A DNA stretch of 64,000 nucleotides from the NCBI GenBank assembly GCA_024138025.1, contig JAMXBD010002239.1, positions 1-64,000 of the forward strand, read 5' to 3'. Under the pieces are notes generated by a model. It worked only from the letters and a program-made list of their open reading frames with translations. It was not told the DNA's origin and did not search any database. Every line of letters starts with the position of its first letter. The stretch's first letter is position 1. The stretch comes from Combretum micranthum (Eukaryota; Streptophyta; Magnoliopsida; Myrtales; Combretaceae). The translations under genes and the position numbers were made by a program. Below, one piece after another: positions 39,172-50,419 of the stretch.

Positions 39172-39179
39172 ACACATCT

Positions 39180-39998
39180 ACCTTATTTATTTATTTGTTT
39201 TTTTTCCCAAGATTCTTTCCTTATTATAGAAAAGAAAAACCCAAACTTAACATGTGTTTTAATTTTTTTTCCTAAACTCTTTACATATGTTGAACTCAAT
39301 AAGAACCAAACTTATGCAATGCGAATAGGTGAAACTGCTGGCAAAATATTTATACTCAAATTCTGTATGAGAATCATCAAGTCGAACTCAAACGCAAAAT
39401 ACTCAAATAGCTAAATAAGTTAAGCCTAAGTTGCTCACGAAATCAATTTAACTTGAGTCAAGTGTAAGTATCATTCAATTTCAGGTTACACTTAGATATG
39501 AATATTACTGAAAAGATATATTTTTAGATAAAGCAAACTCAAACGAGTTTAACTGAATCAAATGTGAACTTATTAAGAACCACTTTGAATCAAGTTCAAG
39601 CCCAAAATTTTAAAATTATGTTGAATTGTAGCTTACATCGAATGCTATTCATGTTATTTATACCTTGAACCATATATTCAACTAATTATTTTAATAATAT
39701 TTAAGATAGAGCTTCAAACATCATCTAAATTCAATAAAAAGTATTTTTCCATCAATATTTATATTTTCATTATTTTTATTAAATGAAATCACTTAGGTTA
39801 CATCAAGATTAACACAAACATGAAATTATAAACGAAAAACTCAACAATTAAGATTAAAAATTAGATTAAACTTGATAATAAAATTGGTATCAACATGTCG
39901 AATGGAACCAATTCTTATCAATTATACTATGCTTGAGCAAATCCAGACATGTTCATTAATAATAATAATAATAATAGTTGAAAGGTTGGATTATAGTT
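39180..39998. other. AT-rich intergenic DNA
   Basis: No gene, RNA or clear mobile-element boundary was seen. An (AAT)n run sits at 39957-39975, just before the probable copia LTR. Confidence 0.5.
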
Positions 39999-40528
39999 TG
40001 TTGGAGCAAATGCCATGGCCCATGAACAAAATTAAAGTGTGTTATTATTGTCATGAAGATACTATGGAGTCCATAATCACCCATGTGATTCTCCTTAGAA
40101 TTTGCATGACTACAAGCCCCACATCTAACTAGATTAAATGTCAATTCTTCTCCACTCATAATGTTTTTTAGGATAATTGTAAATATATCCCTTATGTTGT
40201 TGATTAAATTATAGACAGATAATTTAATTTGTTTAAGCCTTATATGTATGTTACGGTACATGTATATTGCATAGAATAAGTAGGAGATATAAGACCTTTG
40301 TGACTTATTAGAGAAGTTGAATGCTTTAAGATTGTGAAAGAATCATTATATTATTATAGATACATTATAATGAATTGATGTAATCTTATTAGTGTTTTTT
40401 TCCCCTCCTTCCCCTTACTTTGTAGGGTTCTTTATGTATATTATGTGCATTTTCATATTTCTACTTGATATGTGTTATCTTTGTATATTTCATTATCTAT
40501 AAGCAAAATCTTGCATCATGCCATAATA
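39999..40528 (+). repeat. probable copia 5' LTR
   Basis: The stretch starts TGTTGGAGCAAATGCC, contains the pyrimidine-rich CCCCTCCTTCCCC and GTAGGGTTCTT region typical of copia R/U5, and ends shortly before ATTGGCATCGAAG. The latter resembles the initiator-methionine tRNA primer site TGGTATCAGAGC (40532-40542). The 3' boundary is uncertain by about 10 bases; no matching second LTR is in the window. Confidence 0.5.
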
Positions 40529-40599
40529 GATTGGCATCGAAGTAAGGATATTTTTTTTTTTGCCCTTGCATCAAAGTAAGATGCGACTTGGGAATTTTT

Positions 40600-42095
40600 G
40601 GAGTTTCTCATTACTAGCCATCAAGTATGATATTGAAAAGCTGAAAGATATTATGCAATTTGGATTGTAAGAAGTGCGAAATATTAGGGAATCTAGTGTC
40701 ACATGTGGAGTATGCTTTGAATTAATAGACTAAGTTCATGAAGAATGATGGGTGATTCTGCTAAATCTGATATAAAGTGTTTTGCAAAAGGTATCGATAG
40801 GTAGGATGACTAAGAATTATCGAAAAAGAAAAAAAAATGAAAGAGATGCAATCATGCAAATGACTAAGTCTCTTGCAATGAGGTATCGTTAAAGCAAAGA
40901 CTATACTTGTCTCAAATGAGATGTTTCATTGGTAAGATAATCTTTGTATTTCATGTCTTTGTTTAACAATTGATGTTAAGCATGAAACTGGAGATCAAAT
41001 GATGATCATATTATGCTCTCTACCATCTTCATTTTGCAAATTTAAAATTACTACAATCTTTGGCAACAATAACTTGTTAGTAGGAGAGTAAAAATGAAAT
41101 ATATTGATCACAAGATAGAATATACGAATAGTGAAGTTGCAAGCAGGGTGGGTCTAGAGGGGGCGAAGGGGGGCCTGACCGCCCTAGACCCAAGAAAAAT
41201 TATTTTTTAATTTTATTAAAAATAGAAAAAAAAATACAGATGTTATAGGTGTATTACAAAGACTAAACCATGACACACAAGTAACCATGACCTAGTAGTT
41301 AAGTCAATAGCTATATATCTAAGAGGTCTTACTTTTTCAACATGTTTTTATTACATGGGTACTTGTTTCCTTATTCTCTCTCTCTAACTTTTTTTCCTTC
41401 GCAATAACTAATGGCATTAATTTTTTAATCATAAAATTATATATAACTAAATAATTTTTTAAATAAATATTTTTATTTAATTATACCACAAATAATAATT
41501 ACTCTATTCATATATATTGCAAACGAATCTTATTGCATATTAAATATATAATTTGATTTAGTAGTATTCTTTTTTCAGTTAATGTTATTAAAATACACAT
41601 GGATTATTTAATAAATATTCTATCTTAATATTTTATGATATATGTTTTTGGTTAAAAACAAAACTTATAAGTTTATAAACTATACATTTTACATTAACAA
41701 GTAGTTGTCAAGTGACATACCTATAATCTCTTACAAAATATGCTAAATACTTTTAATTATTGCTTGAATGAATATTTTCATGAAATTAAAAAAAATCAAT
41801 TTGAAATTATTAATGAAATTCTTATAAATATATAAGATGTAATATTTAGTAGATATAAATAAATAATTTTAAGATTAACTTAATTAAACTTCGGGCCCCC
41901 AATCCTACAATCCTGCATCCGCCCCTAGTTGCAAGTAGATTGATTGTCAAAGGTTGACAGTTTGTATGTTCACAATGTCCAAAAAGGCAAAATCGAGTTT
42001 AGAAGCCAAATGATAAAGGTAAAGCTGCTGATAATGTAGCTACTATCGAGTTAAAGGTAGAGACAGGATTGTTACATTAATGGGGCAATCTTTTC
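40600..42095 (+). pseudogene. decayed copia gag, split by a hAT element
   Basis: Frames with many stops and shifts carry copia Gag landmarks in order: KYDIEKL (about 40624), KSLA followed by YTCLK near 40870-40915, LCSLPSSF (about 41012), LLVGE (about 41075) and KGKAADNVA (about 42017). The 784-bp hAT at 41144-41927 sits between the last two. No intact frame remains. Confidence 0.6.
41144..41927. mobile_element. non-autonomous hAT element (784 bp) in copia gag
   Basis: It begins CAGGGTGGGTCTAGAGG and ends GCATCCGCCCCTA, whose inverse is TAGGGGCGGATGC. An exact 8-bp duplication GTTGCAAG flanks it (41136-41143 and 41928-41935). The interior is AT-rich, without transposase. Confidence 0.88.
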
Positions 42096-44204
42096 CTTTT
42101 TTTAAATTCGTGAAGAATCAAATAATTTTTCTTATAATTATATCACATATCATGAGATATATATTATGGGAAAAGGAAAAAATATATAATTTTTTTTAAA
42201 ATTGCAAAACGCTATCAAATCCTAAAGATAGACAACTTGAACTCGTATCCTGAAAATATAAGTTTAGATTGCAAAACTCATATTTTCAAGAAACGAGTTC
42301 ATTAAATTTGTCTTCATCTCCTCTCACGAGTTAATAAATAAAATTATCTCTTGAAAATACGAGCTTAACATGTTTATTTTTTGGATTATTTTTTTTATAT
42401 AGTAGCATTTTTAAATTTTTTACTAAAAATTATTATTATTTTCCTTTTCCCATTTATTTTTCAAAGATGGAAGAAAGTAAAACAGTAATAACATAGAAAA
42501 TAAATATAAATTTTAATATTATGAAAGATGACCTTTTATTATTAGTGTTTAAATCCCCACCAAATTACTATGTAAATGAAAGGTATTTTAGAGATGTCAC
42601 ATCAAACTACTTTTTACAATGACTATCTATATTTACAAGACATTTCTTTATTGAAAATGTAAAAAAGTGACATATTCAAATATCATAAAATGTTAGTAAT
42701 TATAAAACATAATTACTAAATAACTTATAAATATAAAGGAATCTCTTCATAAATGTGGAAACTGCATATATATATGTATATAAAGATGTTTATGATAATA
42801 GTTTGAAAAATTATATTGTATTTACTAAATAAGTCTAATAAATATACCATAATTTACTAACTAATTTTTAATAAAACGTTACATGAAATTTTAGAGGATG
42901 CATTTGTAAAATTATTAGCTATATATCACAAGATTTCTTTTTCATTATTAATCAATTATTAACAAATATTTAAAAGGTAGGAAACAAACGGTGCAAAATG
43001 TAATCCCCCTAATTTTACATAAACTGATTATAATAATTATTAAAAATATAATATAGAATCAGAAAGAACTATAATAAAAAGTAGCAGAAATTGCTTCCAA
43101 TTTTTCATGAATTAAAATTATTAAAGTATGAACAAATTTGATCATAGTTAGAAAAATTAGAATCCTTACCAATAAAATTTCCAAATGTAAATTATGACTT
43201 TCATAACTTTAAACAAATGAAGATCGATGATAAACCGATCATTACTGAAAAATCCAAGATTAGTTTTCTTAAGTTCAATACTTAGAAAAATAAGATTCGA
43301 ATAATGACAATGATTTCAAATTATCCTTAATATTTTAAAACTATATAATAGCACTAGAAAATTTACTATTATTAATAATTAGGATAAATAATTCTATACA
43401 TTAAAAGATAATATTTTGTGACAAGAATCAATAATTCAATACCTAATCATAGTTGACCTTAAATTTCAATTACAAAAAAAAAAAAACGATTAACTTTTAG
43501 AACCTATTGGTAAAAAGACAGTTTAAGATAAGCCATTAGACTTATAAAATACGCAAAAAGGTTAAAAACTGATCAATAGTAAAGAATCTAAATCTTAATT
43601 AAATATTTGATTTATACTAGTATTTTAGTTAGAAAATCATGAGTCTACATAGAATAAAATCATAATTTGACTAGGTAACCGAGAATTTTTATAACTAGTA
43701 AAATGAACAGAGTAGTAAATGTAAAATAGATATTCAACTTAAGACCTAATAAAAATCTTAGAATAAAATGAGTAATAATAAACTCATTTATAGTCTAAAA
43801 GCTGGAATAGAAAATTCTTTGACTCTAATAGATACTAAAGACAGATTTTGTATCTTGAGCAAACAACCTAAGATATAATTAAAAGTAGCTCTATATTTCA
43901 AAAACAATAAAAGATAACTCCTTTATAAAACGTATTGGCAATAAAATAATTATAATTAAAAGATGAACTGCTAGAGTGTTGGTCTTACTTAAATAATAAA
44001 AAAGGGAAGGTTGAATTGATTATTAATAAAAATTTGCACCTTATAAAAATATTTCCCTTTGGTTTCAAATACGCAAATAATATAAACAATTTAACAAATA
44101 TGAAAATAAATTGCACAAATTAAAAAGATAGTGAAATAGCCATGAATTTCCCAAATCATATTTTATGAATATATTAATGAATTTATGCATGATCATGAAG
44201 CATG
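42096..44204. other. AT-rich DNA without a gene
   Basis: No coding region or element termini were recognised in about 2.1 kb. A 25-base foldback lies at 42240-42299 and poly(A) near 43474. Position suggests it may be filler inside the copia element. Confidence 0.5.
42240..42299. repeat. short foldback
   Basis: 42240-42264 (AACTCGTATCCTGAAAATAT...) and 42275-42299 (...TTTTCAAGAAACGAGTT) are inverse complements at 22 of 25 positions with a 10-base loop. A third partial copy, TTGAAAATACGAGCTT, lies near 42352. Confidence 0.55.
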
Positions 44205-45878
44205 ATGAATGTAACGCCCTAACCTGTTGGCATTACAACCCGCCACGTGTCTTCTCTTAATAGGACACGCTAAGGCTTTAATTTCCACAAATAACATGAA
44301 TAACACCTGTATAACTCACAAGGTATAAAAGAAGACATGTGGTCCTCATAAATAAACCATTTGATAAGAACATAATCTCCATAATTAAAAAACTAGACAT
44401 TGTTGACATAACTACAGGTCAACAAGTCGAATCATACCCTAAAACTATTACCACATATAAAACTCCAAATACAACTGAAAAATTCAATGAACAAAACATG
44501 AATTTAACACTGAATAATAACCAGACATAAAAAGTCTTCTTTGATCCATCCTATGTCATCTATAACTACACAACCAGTCATCAGCAGGGTAGTTAGGACC
44601 GCTAATGCCATCCCCATCCTCATAAACGATATCAAAACCCGATAGATCATATATCACACTATCATCACCTGCACCTGAAATATAACAGAATGAGCGGCGA
44701 AGTCTAGTACGATAATATCCAATCCAGTTCAAATAAGTTATGCACATACAACATGTATAAATAAATGTAACTGAACTAAATGCATACAACGGATTATTAT
44801 CTATTTTAGTCTAACAAAACAACACAGTTCAGAATCCAGTATACATAAATCCCGAACTCAGAGTAACTCAGACTCAACTTTAAAAACAACCAACTGATTT
44901 TGAAAATAAGTAATCATATACATATATGGATAAGTGGGTACTCCCCAACATCCCAATTCCTCAATACCTAAATTCACCAAAATCATATCTTAGCACGAAT
45001 CACTCGGGACAACCTCACACTAAGATATCAGGGTGCCTCACCAGTATCACTGTCTACTAGGTCTCTACTGGTCAAAGCCAACCACAACCATACAAACAAT
45101 TATTAAGCCGAATATTTATTAAGTTCATTATGCAATTATGTTCCTACATCCATTTACAAAATTCTAATCTACAAGCACATACATCAAACAATGGATTCAT
45201 CGTACTTTTTATATTCAGGAGATCACTTGAACTATTCAAAGACAACAACCACAACAACTACTAGAAAACCAAATCACAACACTACCAGCCACTACCACCA
45301 AACTCTCAAACTCTCAAACTCCCAAACCCGATATCAAACAACAACACCAATCTCAACCTATAACGTATCAGCATATATCAAATTACCAACATTCATAGAT
45401 AAATCAAACTTAACATAAAACAACCTATCTACACTAACCTGAAAAGAAATCTTCGTTATCTGTACCGTCTATTCCGATCAAACTCCACGAACACCAAATA
45501 TTTTCACCAAAACCCTAATTCGCATAACATATAGAACATATAAAGATTGTTTAACTCATTTTGTTTGAATCCATAATAAAGGAGATTAACTCACTATTTT
45601 GAATCACTAAAACCTATTTTGCATTCACCAATTCACCGATCTCACACGTGCTAGGGTTTTTCTCCAAAAACCTTCATGTAAAAATTCAACCAAACCCTAA
45701 GAAACTTGTATAAATTTGTATATAATCCAAATGAGAAGGTTAAGATCACTTACTTTGGATCAAAAACACCATCCCGGTGATTCTCCAAGCATGAATCTCT
45801 AAGAACACTCCAAAACTCTCTTATACGAAGGAGAAAATGATATAAAGAAAATCTGTCGGAAATGTTTTTCGCGTCTCG

Positions 45879-45887
45879 TATTTATAG
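45879..45887 (-). promoter_or_regulatory. TATA box of the solo LTR
   Basis: CTATAAATA on the minus strand lies directly after the palindromic cassette (45898-46190) in reading order, placing that cassette in U3 next to the core promoter. Confidence 0.55.
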
Positions 45888-45897
45888 AAATTTGGTC

Positions 45898-46190
45898 ATA
45901 TGCCGGCCCTACGCTGGTGGCATACTTGTAGATTTGCCGGCGTACATCATATGCTGGCAAAATTTACACGAGCGCCAGCAGCGTTCGTCGGGGTTTTGAT
46001 TTTAGAATTTCAATTCTTTCTTCATACGCTGGCAAATCCTTGCCCTACGCCGACGGCTTTCATGCCGGTGTTGAGAGAAAACCCTAGTGAACGCCAGCAG
46101 CGTTCCTCCCAACATTAAGAAAAACGCTACTATTCCATCCTACGCGTCTCTACGCCGGCAGCATAGATTCTCCAGGAGGCGGCGTACAGT
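45898..46190 (-). repeat. U3 cassette of GC-rich palindromic words
   Basis: Within otherwise AT-rich sequence, GC-rich words of 10-15 bases recur every 15-60 bases: ATGCCGGC, ACGCTGGTGGCAT, TGCCGGCGTA, AGCGCCAGCAGCGTT (45971-45985), ACGCCGACGGC, AACGCCAGCAGCGTT (46090-46104, perfect 5-base arms) and ACGCCGGCAGCAT. They share a CCAGC/GCCGGC core with mutually complementary flanks. Confidence 0.65.
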
Positions 46191-46449
46191 CTGTCAAAAA
46201 TTATAAAAATCCAAACTTTAATATTTGTCCTACAACCAAACTTAAACTTTTACAATTTACTTGTTTTGACTTTAAACTCATCCTATATATCTCATGATTC
46301 ATAATTCATTATATTTCCATCTTTATTTCTGTATTTTACAATGAATATGATTTATGCTAGTATATGTGTTTATATTAGTGAATTTGAATATTAGTATAAG
46401 TGTCATTGATATTTATATGGTGCTTGTATTGATGTAAGTGTTATGGAGT

Positions 46450-48830
46450 AGGTAAAAATTTGTTTAAGACAAGTTAATTTTGCTTAATGTGTATTCTAAA
46501 ACATAGCAGAAAATTAGGATAGAAACAAGCCCCAAAAGCATTTATTTTAGGCCAAAAATCAAGCCCAAACCCATGCCAATTAAAGCCCATACTTACGCAG
46601 CTCCTAAAATCAAATTTTGGATAAGTATAAATCTTTTTTTTTTTATCAAAAAGATACTTTCCAAAACAAGCCAAAATTTCATATGAATTTCCTCTTTATT
46701 TCTTTTAAACTTTTCTCTTTTGTCTCCCCATGTGTTGCACCCCATCACCTTAGCAAGAACAAGACTTGGAATCTAGTGTCTTCCAATAAACTAAAGCTTC
46801 TTAAGGTAAATTTATACTTGTTTGAAAACTTATTTTCTTGTTTAAATTTCTTTAGATGTATGAATTTCATATTATTATGAATATACATGTTAAAATGAGT
46901 ATTGATGATATACAAGTGTTAGTAGTGTATTGGGTGCATATTTTGATGATATATGAGTTGTTGGTAAGTGCTAAATAGGTAACAAGTAGTGTTAGAGTGC
47001 ATAAAGTTAGAAATGAGTAAGGTTATGATGATTTAGAGAAGAGTAGATTGGCTTAAGGAGGGTTAGATGACGATTTTGTGTTTGAAATTGTAAATATGAG
47101 CATTTAATGAAGTTAAAGTGTAGTTTTGTGTATTAAAAGAAGTTAAAATTCATATAGATGAAGGTTTGTATTGGTAATGTGTTGAGGAAGTTTAGAAATG
47201 AAGACTTAAGTAAAAGTTATGTTTTAAGCAAGGGGGTCTACTATTTTTTTGAAAAATCTGTGCTAAAGTGTACGCCGTTCCAATGCCGCTGGCATAAGGG
47301 TCAACACTGCTGGTGTTGGGTATCTACGGGTGAACCATCCCCGTGGAACTCTCGAAAATTTTGAAAAATTAGAGTTGCAGTCTATACCGGCTCAACACCG
47401 CTGGTGTAGACCATAACACTATCGGCGTTTGGTTAAACGCTGCCAGCAATGGCAGGTATAGAGTTTTTAATGCAGACCACACCACCCAAAGCCACTGGCA
47501 TGTCCTCTGCAGTTTCCATTTTCAATAACTCTCTCAAGAACTTTCTAAAGCTTGATATATAATCTTTTGAGTAATTGTTGAGCATGTATGATGTTGTATG
47601 AAGTATAAATACTATATTATGACCTTGTATTGAATTTTTTGAATTTTTGAGTGTTTTGCTTAAATTTAATTATGTTTATGTATGAATTAAAATTAGAATG
47701 TTGATTTGAGATGATTCTTCTTGGAATAGTGTTAGATTCTCTTGGCTACCCTATTAATTCTCGATTTGATTCAGGTACGTAGTAACATGTTTGATTCCTT
47801 GCTATGATAGACATATTTTAAACTTACCCTAATTTAAGAAAAACTTAAGGATTACGATATATGATTGTCTTTTATGTCGTTGAATTTGATTCGGGGGGCG
47901 GCACCCTGTTCAGATTAGGGGCATGGTAGTTTAGGCGCTTAGACTACCTATGTCATGATGCAATGACTTTCGTAAGTGATTCAACGGGTAGTTGATAGGG
48001 TATTTGGTATTGGTATAACATTTTCTTATTCTTAAGGAAATATAATATGATTTAATTCAATTGTTTATGGGAACGTTTGAATCAGGTGATATTATGGATT
48101 AAGTTAAGTAAAGTTGTGAAACAATTAAAAACCCTAGAGGAAGCTACTTAATTGTTTTGGATAAATTTATTTAGAGATATATGTATCCAAATTATTTATA
48201 TCAACCCCTGAGCGTCGAGATGGTTACTCAGGTTCCCCAAATACCCCTGTTGTTCGGAGTTTGAATACTCTGTGTTGTTTGATTAATTAAAATTATCTAA
48301 TAACTTAATGATTGTGGCATTTGCATGTAGTCTAAGTTTATGCCATTAAGCTTGTGTTTTAGTTGCTTGCGTACTGGCCTTTGGCTCATATTTATTAATT
48401 TCGAGTGATGATGATCATATGAGTTTTATGTAAGAATGTGATATGGTACGGACTTTAAGGACATCCTAGATGACTTGGAGGATTAGAAGTTAGCCATGGA
48501 CCTTCTTTTTGTAATAGATTAGCTTAATGTAGCTTGATTATATGTAGTAAATACTATAGTTTGCCTATCTTTTATGTCTTTTATATAAGGCTTGTTATTA
48601 GCCTATGTTTATAATGCCTATACTTAACTATGTATGTTTTAAGTTTATATCTTTTATGAAATGTGATGATAAGGATGGTATGTTTTCTTAAAAGATTATT
48701 AAAGTCAATAGTTTTCAATTTGTTATTTAGAAGATTTAGACAAACAATTATTCAAACACTTCTTTGAAGATAACCGTACATATAATACTGCAGATTATAT
48801 GTGGATGGGGATTTGTAATCACCTATTTTA
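46450..48830 (+). repeat. LTR-like block, opposite orientation to its relatives
   Basis: No intact termini were found. From about 47760 to 48420 it is collinear with the inverse of about 53690-54330 in the larger solo LTR: ACGTAGTAAC, GATTCGGGG, GTTTAGGCGCTTA, ACCCTAGAGGA, GAGATATATGTAT, TATATCAACCCC and GGCTCATA occur in the same order. TATAAAT lies at 46626-46632 and a palindromic cassette at 47268-47510. Best read as a diverged or truncated LTR of the same gypsy-type group. Confidence 0.55.
47268..47510 (+). repeat. cassette of hyphenated palindromes
   Basis: ATGCCGCTGGCAT (47283-47295), AACACTGCTGGTGTT (47303-47317) and ACACCGCTGGTGT (47395-47407) are perfect short inverted repeats around a GCTG core. 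Looser forms (ATCGGCGTT, AACGCTGCCAGC, CACTGGCATG) follow to about 47510. Compared with AACGCTGCTGGCGTT in the 44-46 kb LTR, both arms changed together. Confidence 0.65.
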
Positions 48831-50335
48831 ACTATTGAAGTGAAGTCGAGTCTTTACAGATAGAGAATAGAGAATCAGACAGCAATTTATAGTGGTTCTA
48901 CCTTGTGCGTCAGTCCACTCTTTTAGCTCCGAGGGGACCCAGTTATTCTACGGGTTTGTTCCACTATATCCAATAAACTCAAATTACAAATTGTACAATC
49001 CTCTCTATTCGATTCTTACAGCTATCCTCAAGCTAACAATCATATCGACAGAGTCTAATCTTGTAATTGAACTATCAACTAAGAAGGCAACAATACGTTC
49101 CTTCTTTTACACAAATAAAAGAATAAATTCGTAAGATTGCAATGAAGAAAAGATTTTGCACAAAGTCAGCTCGTGTGAAATTGTAAGCTGGGTGTTTTCC
49201 TTTGAGCAAATGTCTTTTTAAGGTAACTCTAAAACAATTCCGTTTTGCAAGAAAGAGAGAGAGAAAGCAAAGTGAGTATATTCTATCCTTTTCTCTATTT
49301 ATCGTCAAGTAACAATATTACATCTTCTCCTCTGGTTAGAAATTTTTTCTTTCTTTGTTTCTAACGTTCAAAAAATTTGTTGTGGATAACTCTCCCACAC
49401 ATATCTCGGATAACATCTAATGATCTTATCCCTCTTTCAAATTCAAATGATGTTTAATCGGATAAAAGATATACTTCCACTCTCTTGTTTATATCTCTTA
49501 TTTGATTTTGACAAATGGAAATAAAAATTGAAAGTGACAACTACCAAATAGCAAGCTTCCATTTAGCATTTGTAATTAATGAAGAAGATGACACTAAGAT
49601 GCCTTCAAAACCGGCCTTCTACCCGTCTCTTTCACCGTGATTCTTAGAAAATTATAGAAATAAAAAATAGTCAACAAAAACAACTAAAAAAATTCATGTC
49701 TCAACTTGTTTCCACCATGAATTTTTTAGAAAGTTCAAGACAAGGACTAGTCAACCCACTTGCTCAAATTACCGTAGAGACATCGCCATTTCATATACAT
49801 ATCAACATCACAACTTGACAATTAAAATTCCTAATGAACAAACAAACAAAAGCAATAACTCTTACAAATGTGAGCTGTAATCTCATCCCCCACTCATATA
49901 TAAGTCAAACACAAGAAATAAATAACAACACTTCTCCCTACGAATCCAAACCGTAAAAACCTATAACCGAAAGCAAACAAATTAGATAAAATTCAACTTT
50001 CGAAAACCATATTTTTCTTGTGAACCCCACCTTCAATGCAAGACCACATATAACAAAACAACATCACTTTCTCCTTTTCTTTCAACCACAAGCCTCTAAA
50101 GAAAAAGACTCCATTTGGCTAAGCTATGTCTTTATATTCTTAGAATTCAACTCACTTTCTTGTTTCTAAAACTTAGGTTTTGGTTCATACAAGGGGAAAA
50201 GCCACCACTTTTATTTAAATCCAACCAAGGTAAAATTTACACTATCCTAAAGTCTATATTATGTTCATATGTAGAAAATTAAGAAATCAATAACGTGATT
50301 ATCTATGAAGCTCATTACATTCGGTCATCATAGAG
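48831..50335. other. repeat-derived DNA, no gene
   Basis: A stretch resembling copia-type LTR sequence (TATAGTGGTTCTACC, then ACGGGTTTGTTCCACTATATCC) occupies about 48880-48980. A CT/AG-rich segment follows at about 49250-49275. Neither termini nor coding domains were found. Confidence 0.35.
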
Positions 50336-50419
50336 TTTATAGACAATCATGACATGTCTTTATATCAATGCTCGATATTTATAGACAATCATGACATGTC
50401 TTTATATCAATGCTCGATA
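50336..50419. repeat. exact 42-bp tandem duplication
   Basis: A 42-base unit starting TTTATAGACAATCATGACAT and ending CTCGATA occurs twice head to tail without a mismatch (50336-50377 and 50378-50419), indicating a recent replication-slippage event or an assembly artefact. Confidence 0.85.

Larger units (their letters stand above)
44210..46340 (-). mobile_element. solo LTR (2131 bp), gypsy-like
   Basis: Termini are TGTAACGCC and TTTTACA (TG...CA), flanked by an exact 5-bp duplication ATGAA at 44205-44209 and 46341-46345. Read on the minus strand it has a GC-rich palindromic cassette, then CTATAAATA, a leader with CCCTAG words, and an end with the imperfect hairpin GTAACGCC...GGCATTAC. No second LTR or internal domain is attached, so it is best read as a solo LTR. 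The 77-codon open frame at 44556-44789 is LTR sequence, not a gene. Confidence 0.8.

Noticed and set aside
38049..39414. Open frames of 65-130 codons
   Set aside because: They coincide with hAT subterminal repeats or AT-rich DNA and show no protein-like motif.
44556..44789. 77-codon open frame ending in an acidic stretch
   Set aside because: It lies entirely within the solo LTR 44210-46340; no homologous protein was recognised.
45898..47510. CRISPR-like array because of spaced palindromic words
   Set aside because: The words vary in sequence and spacing, spacers are not uniform, and the context is a plant LTR.
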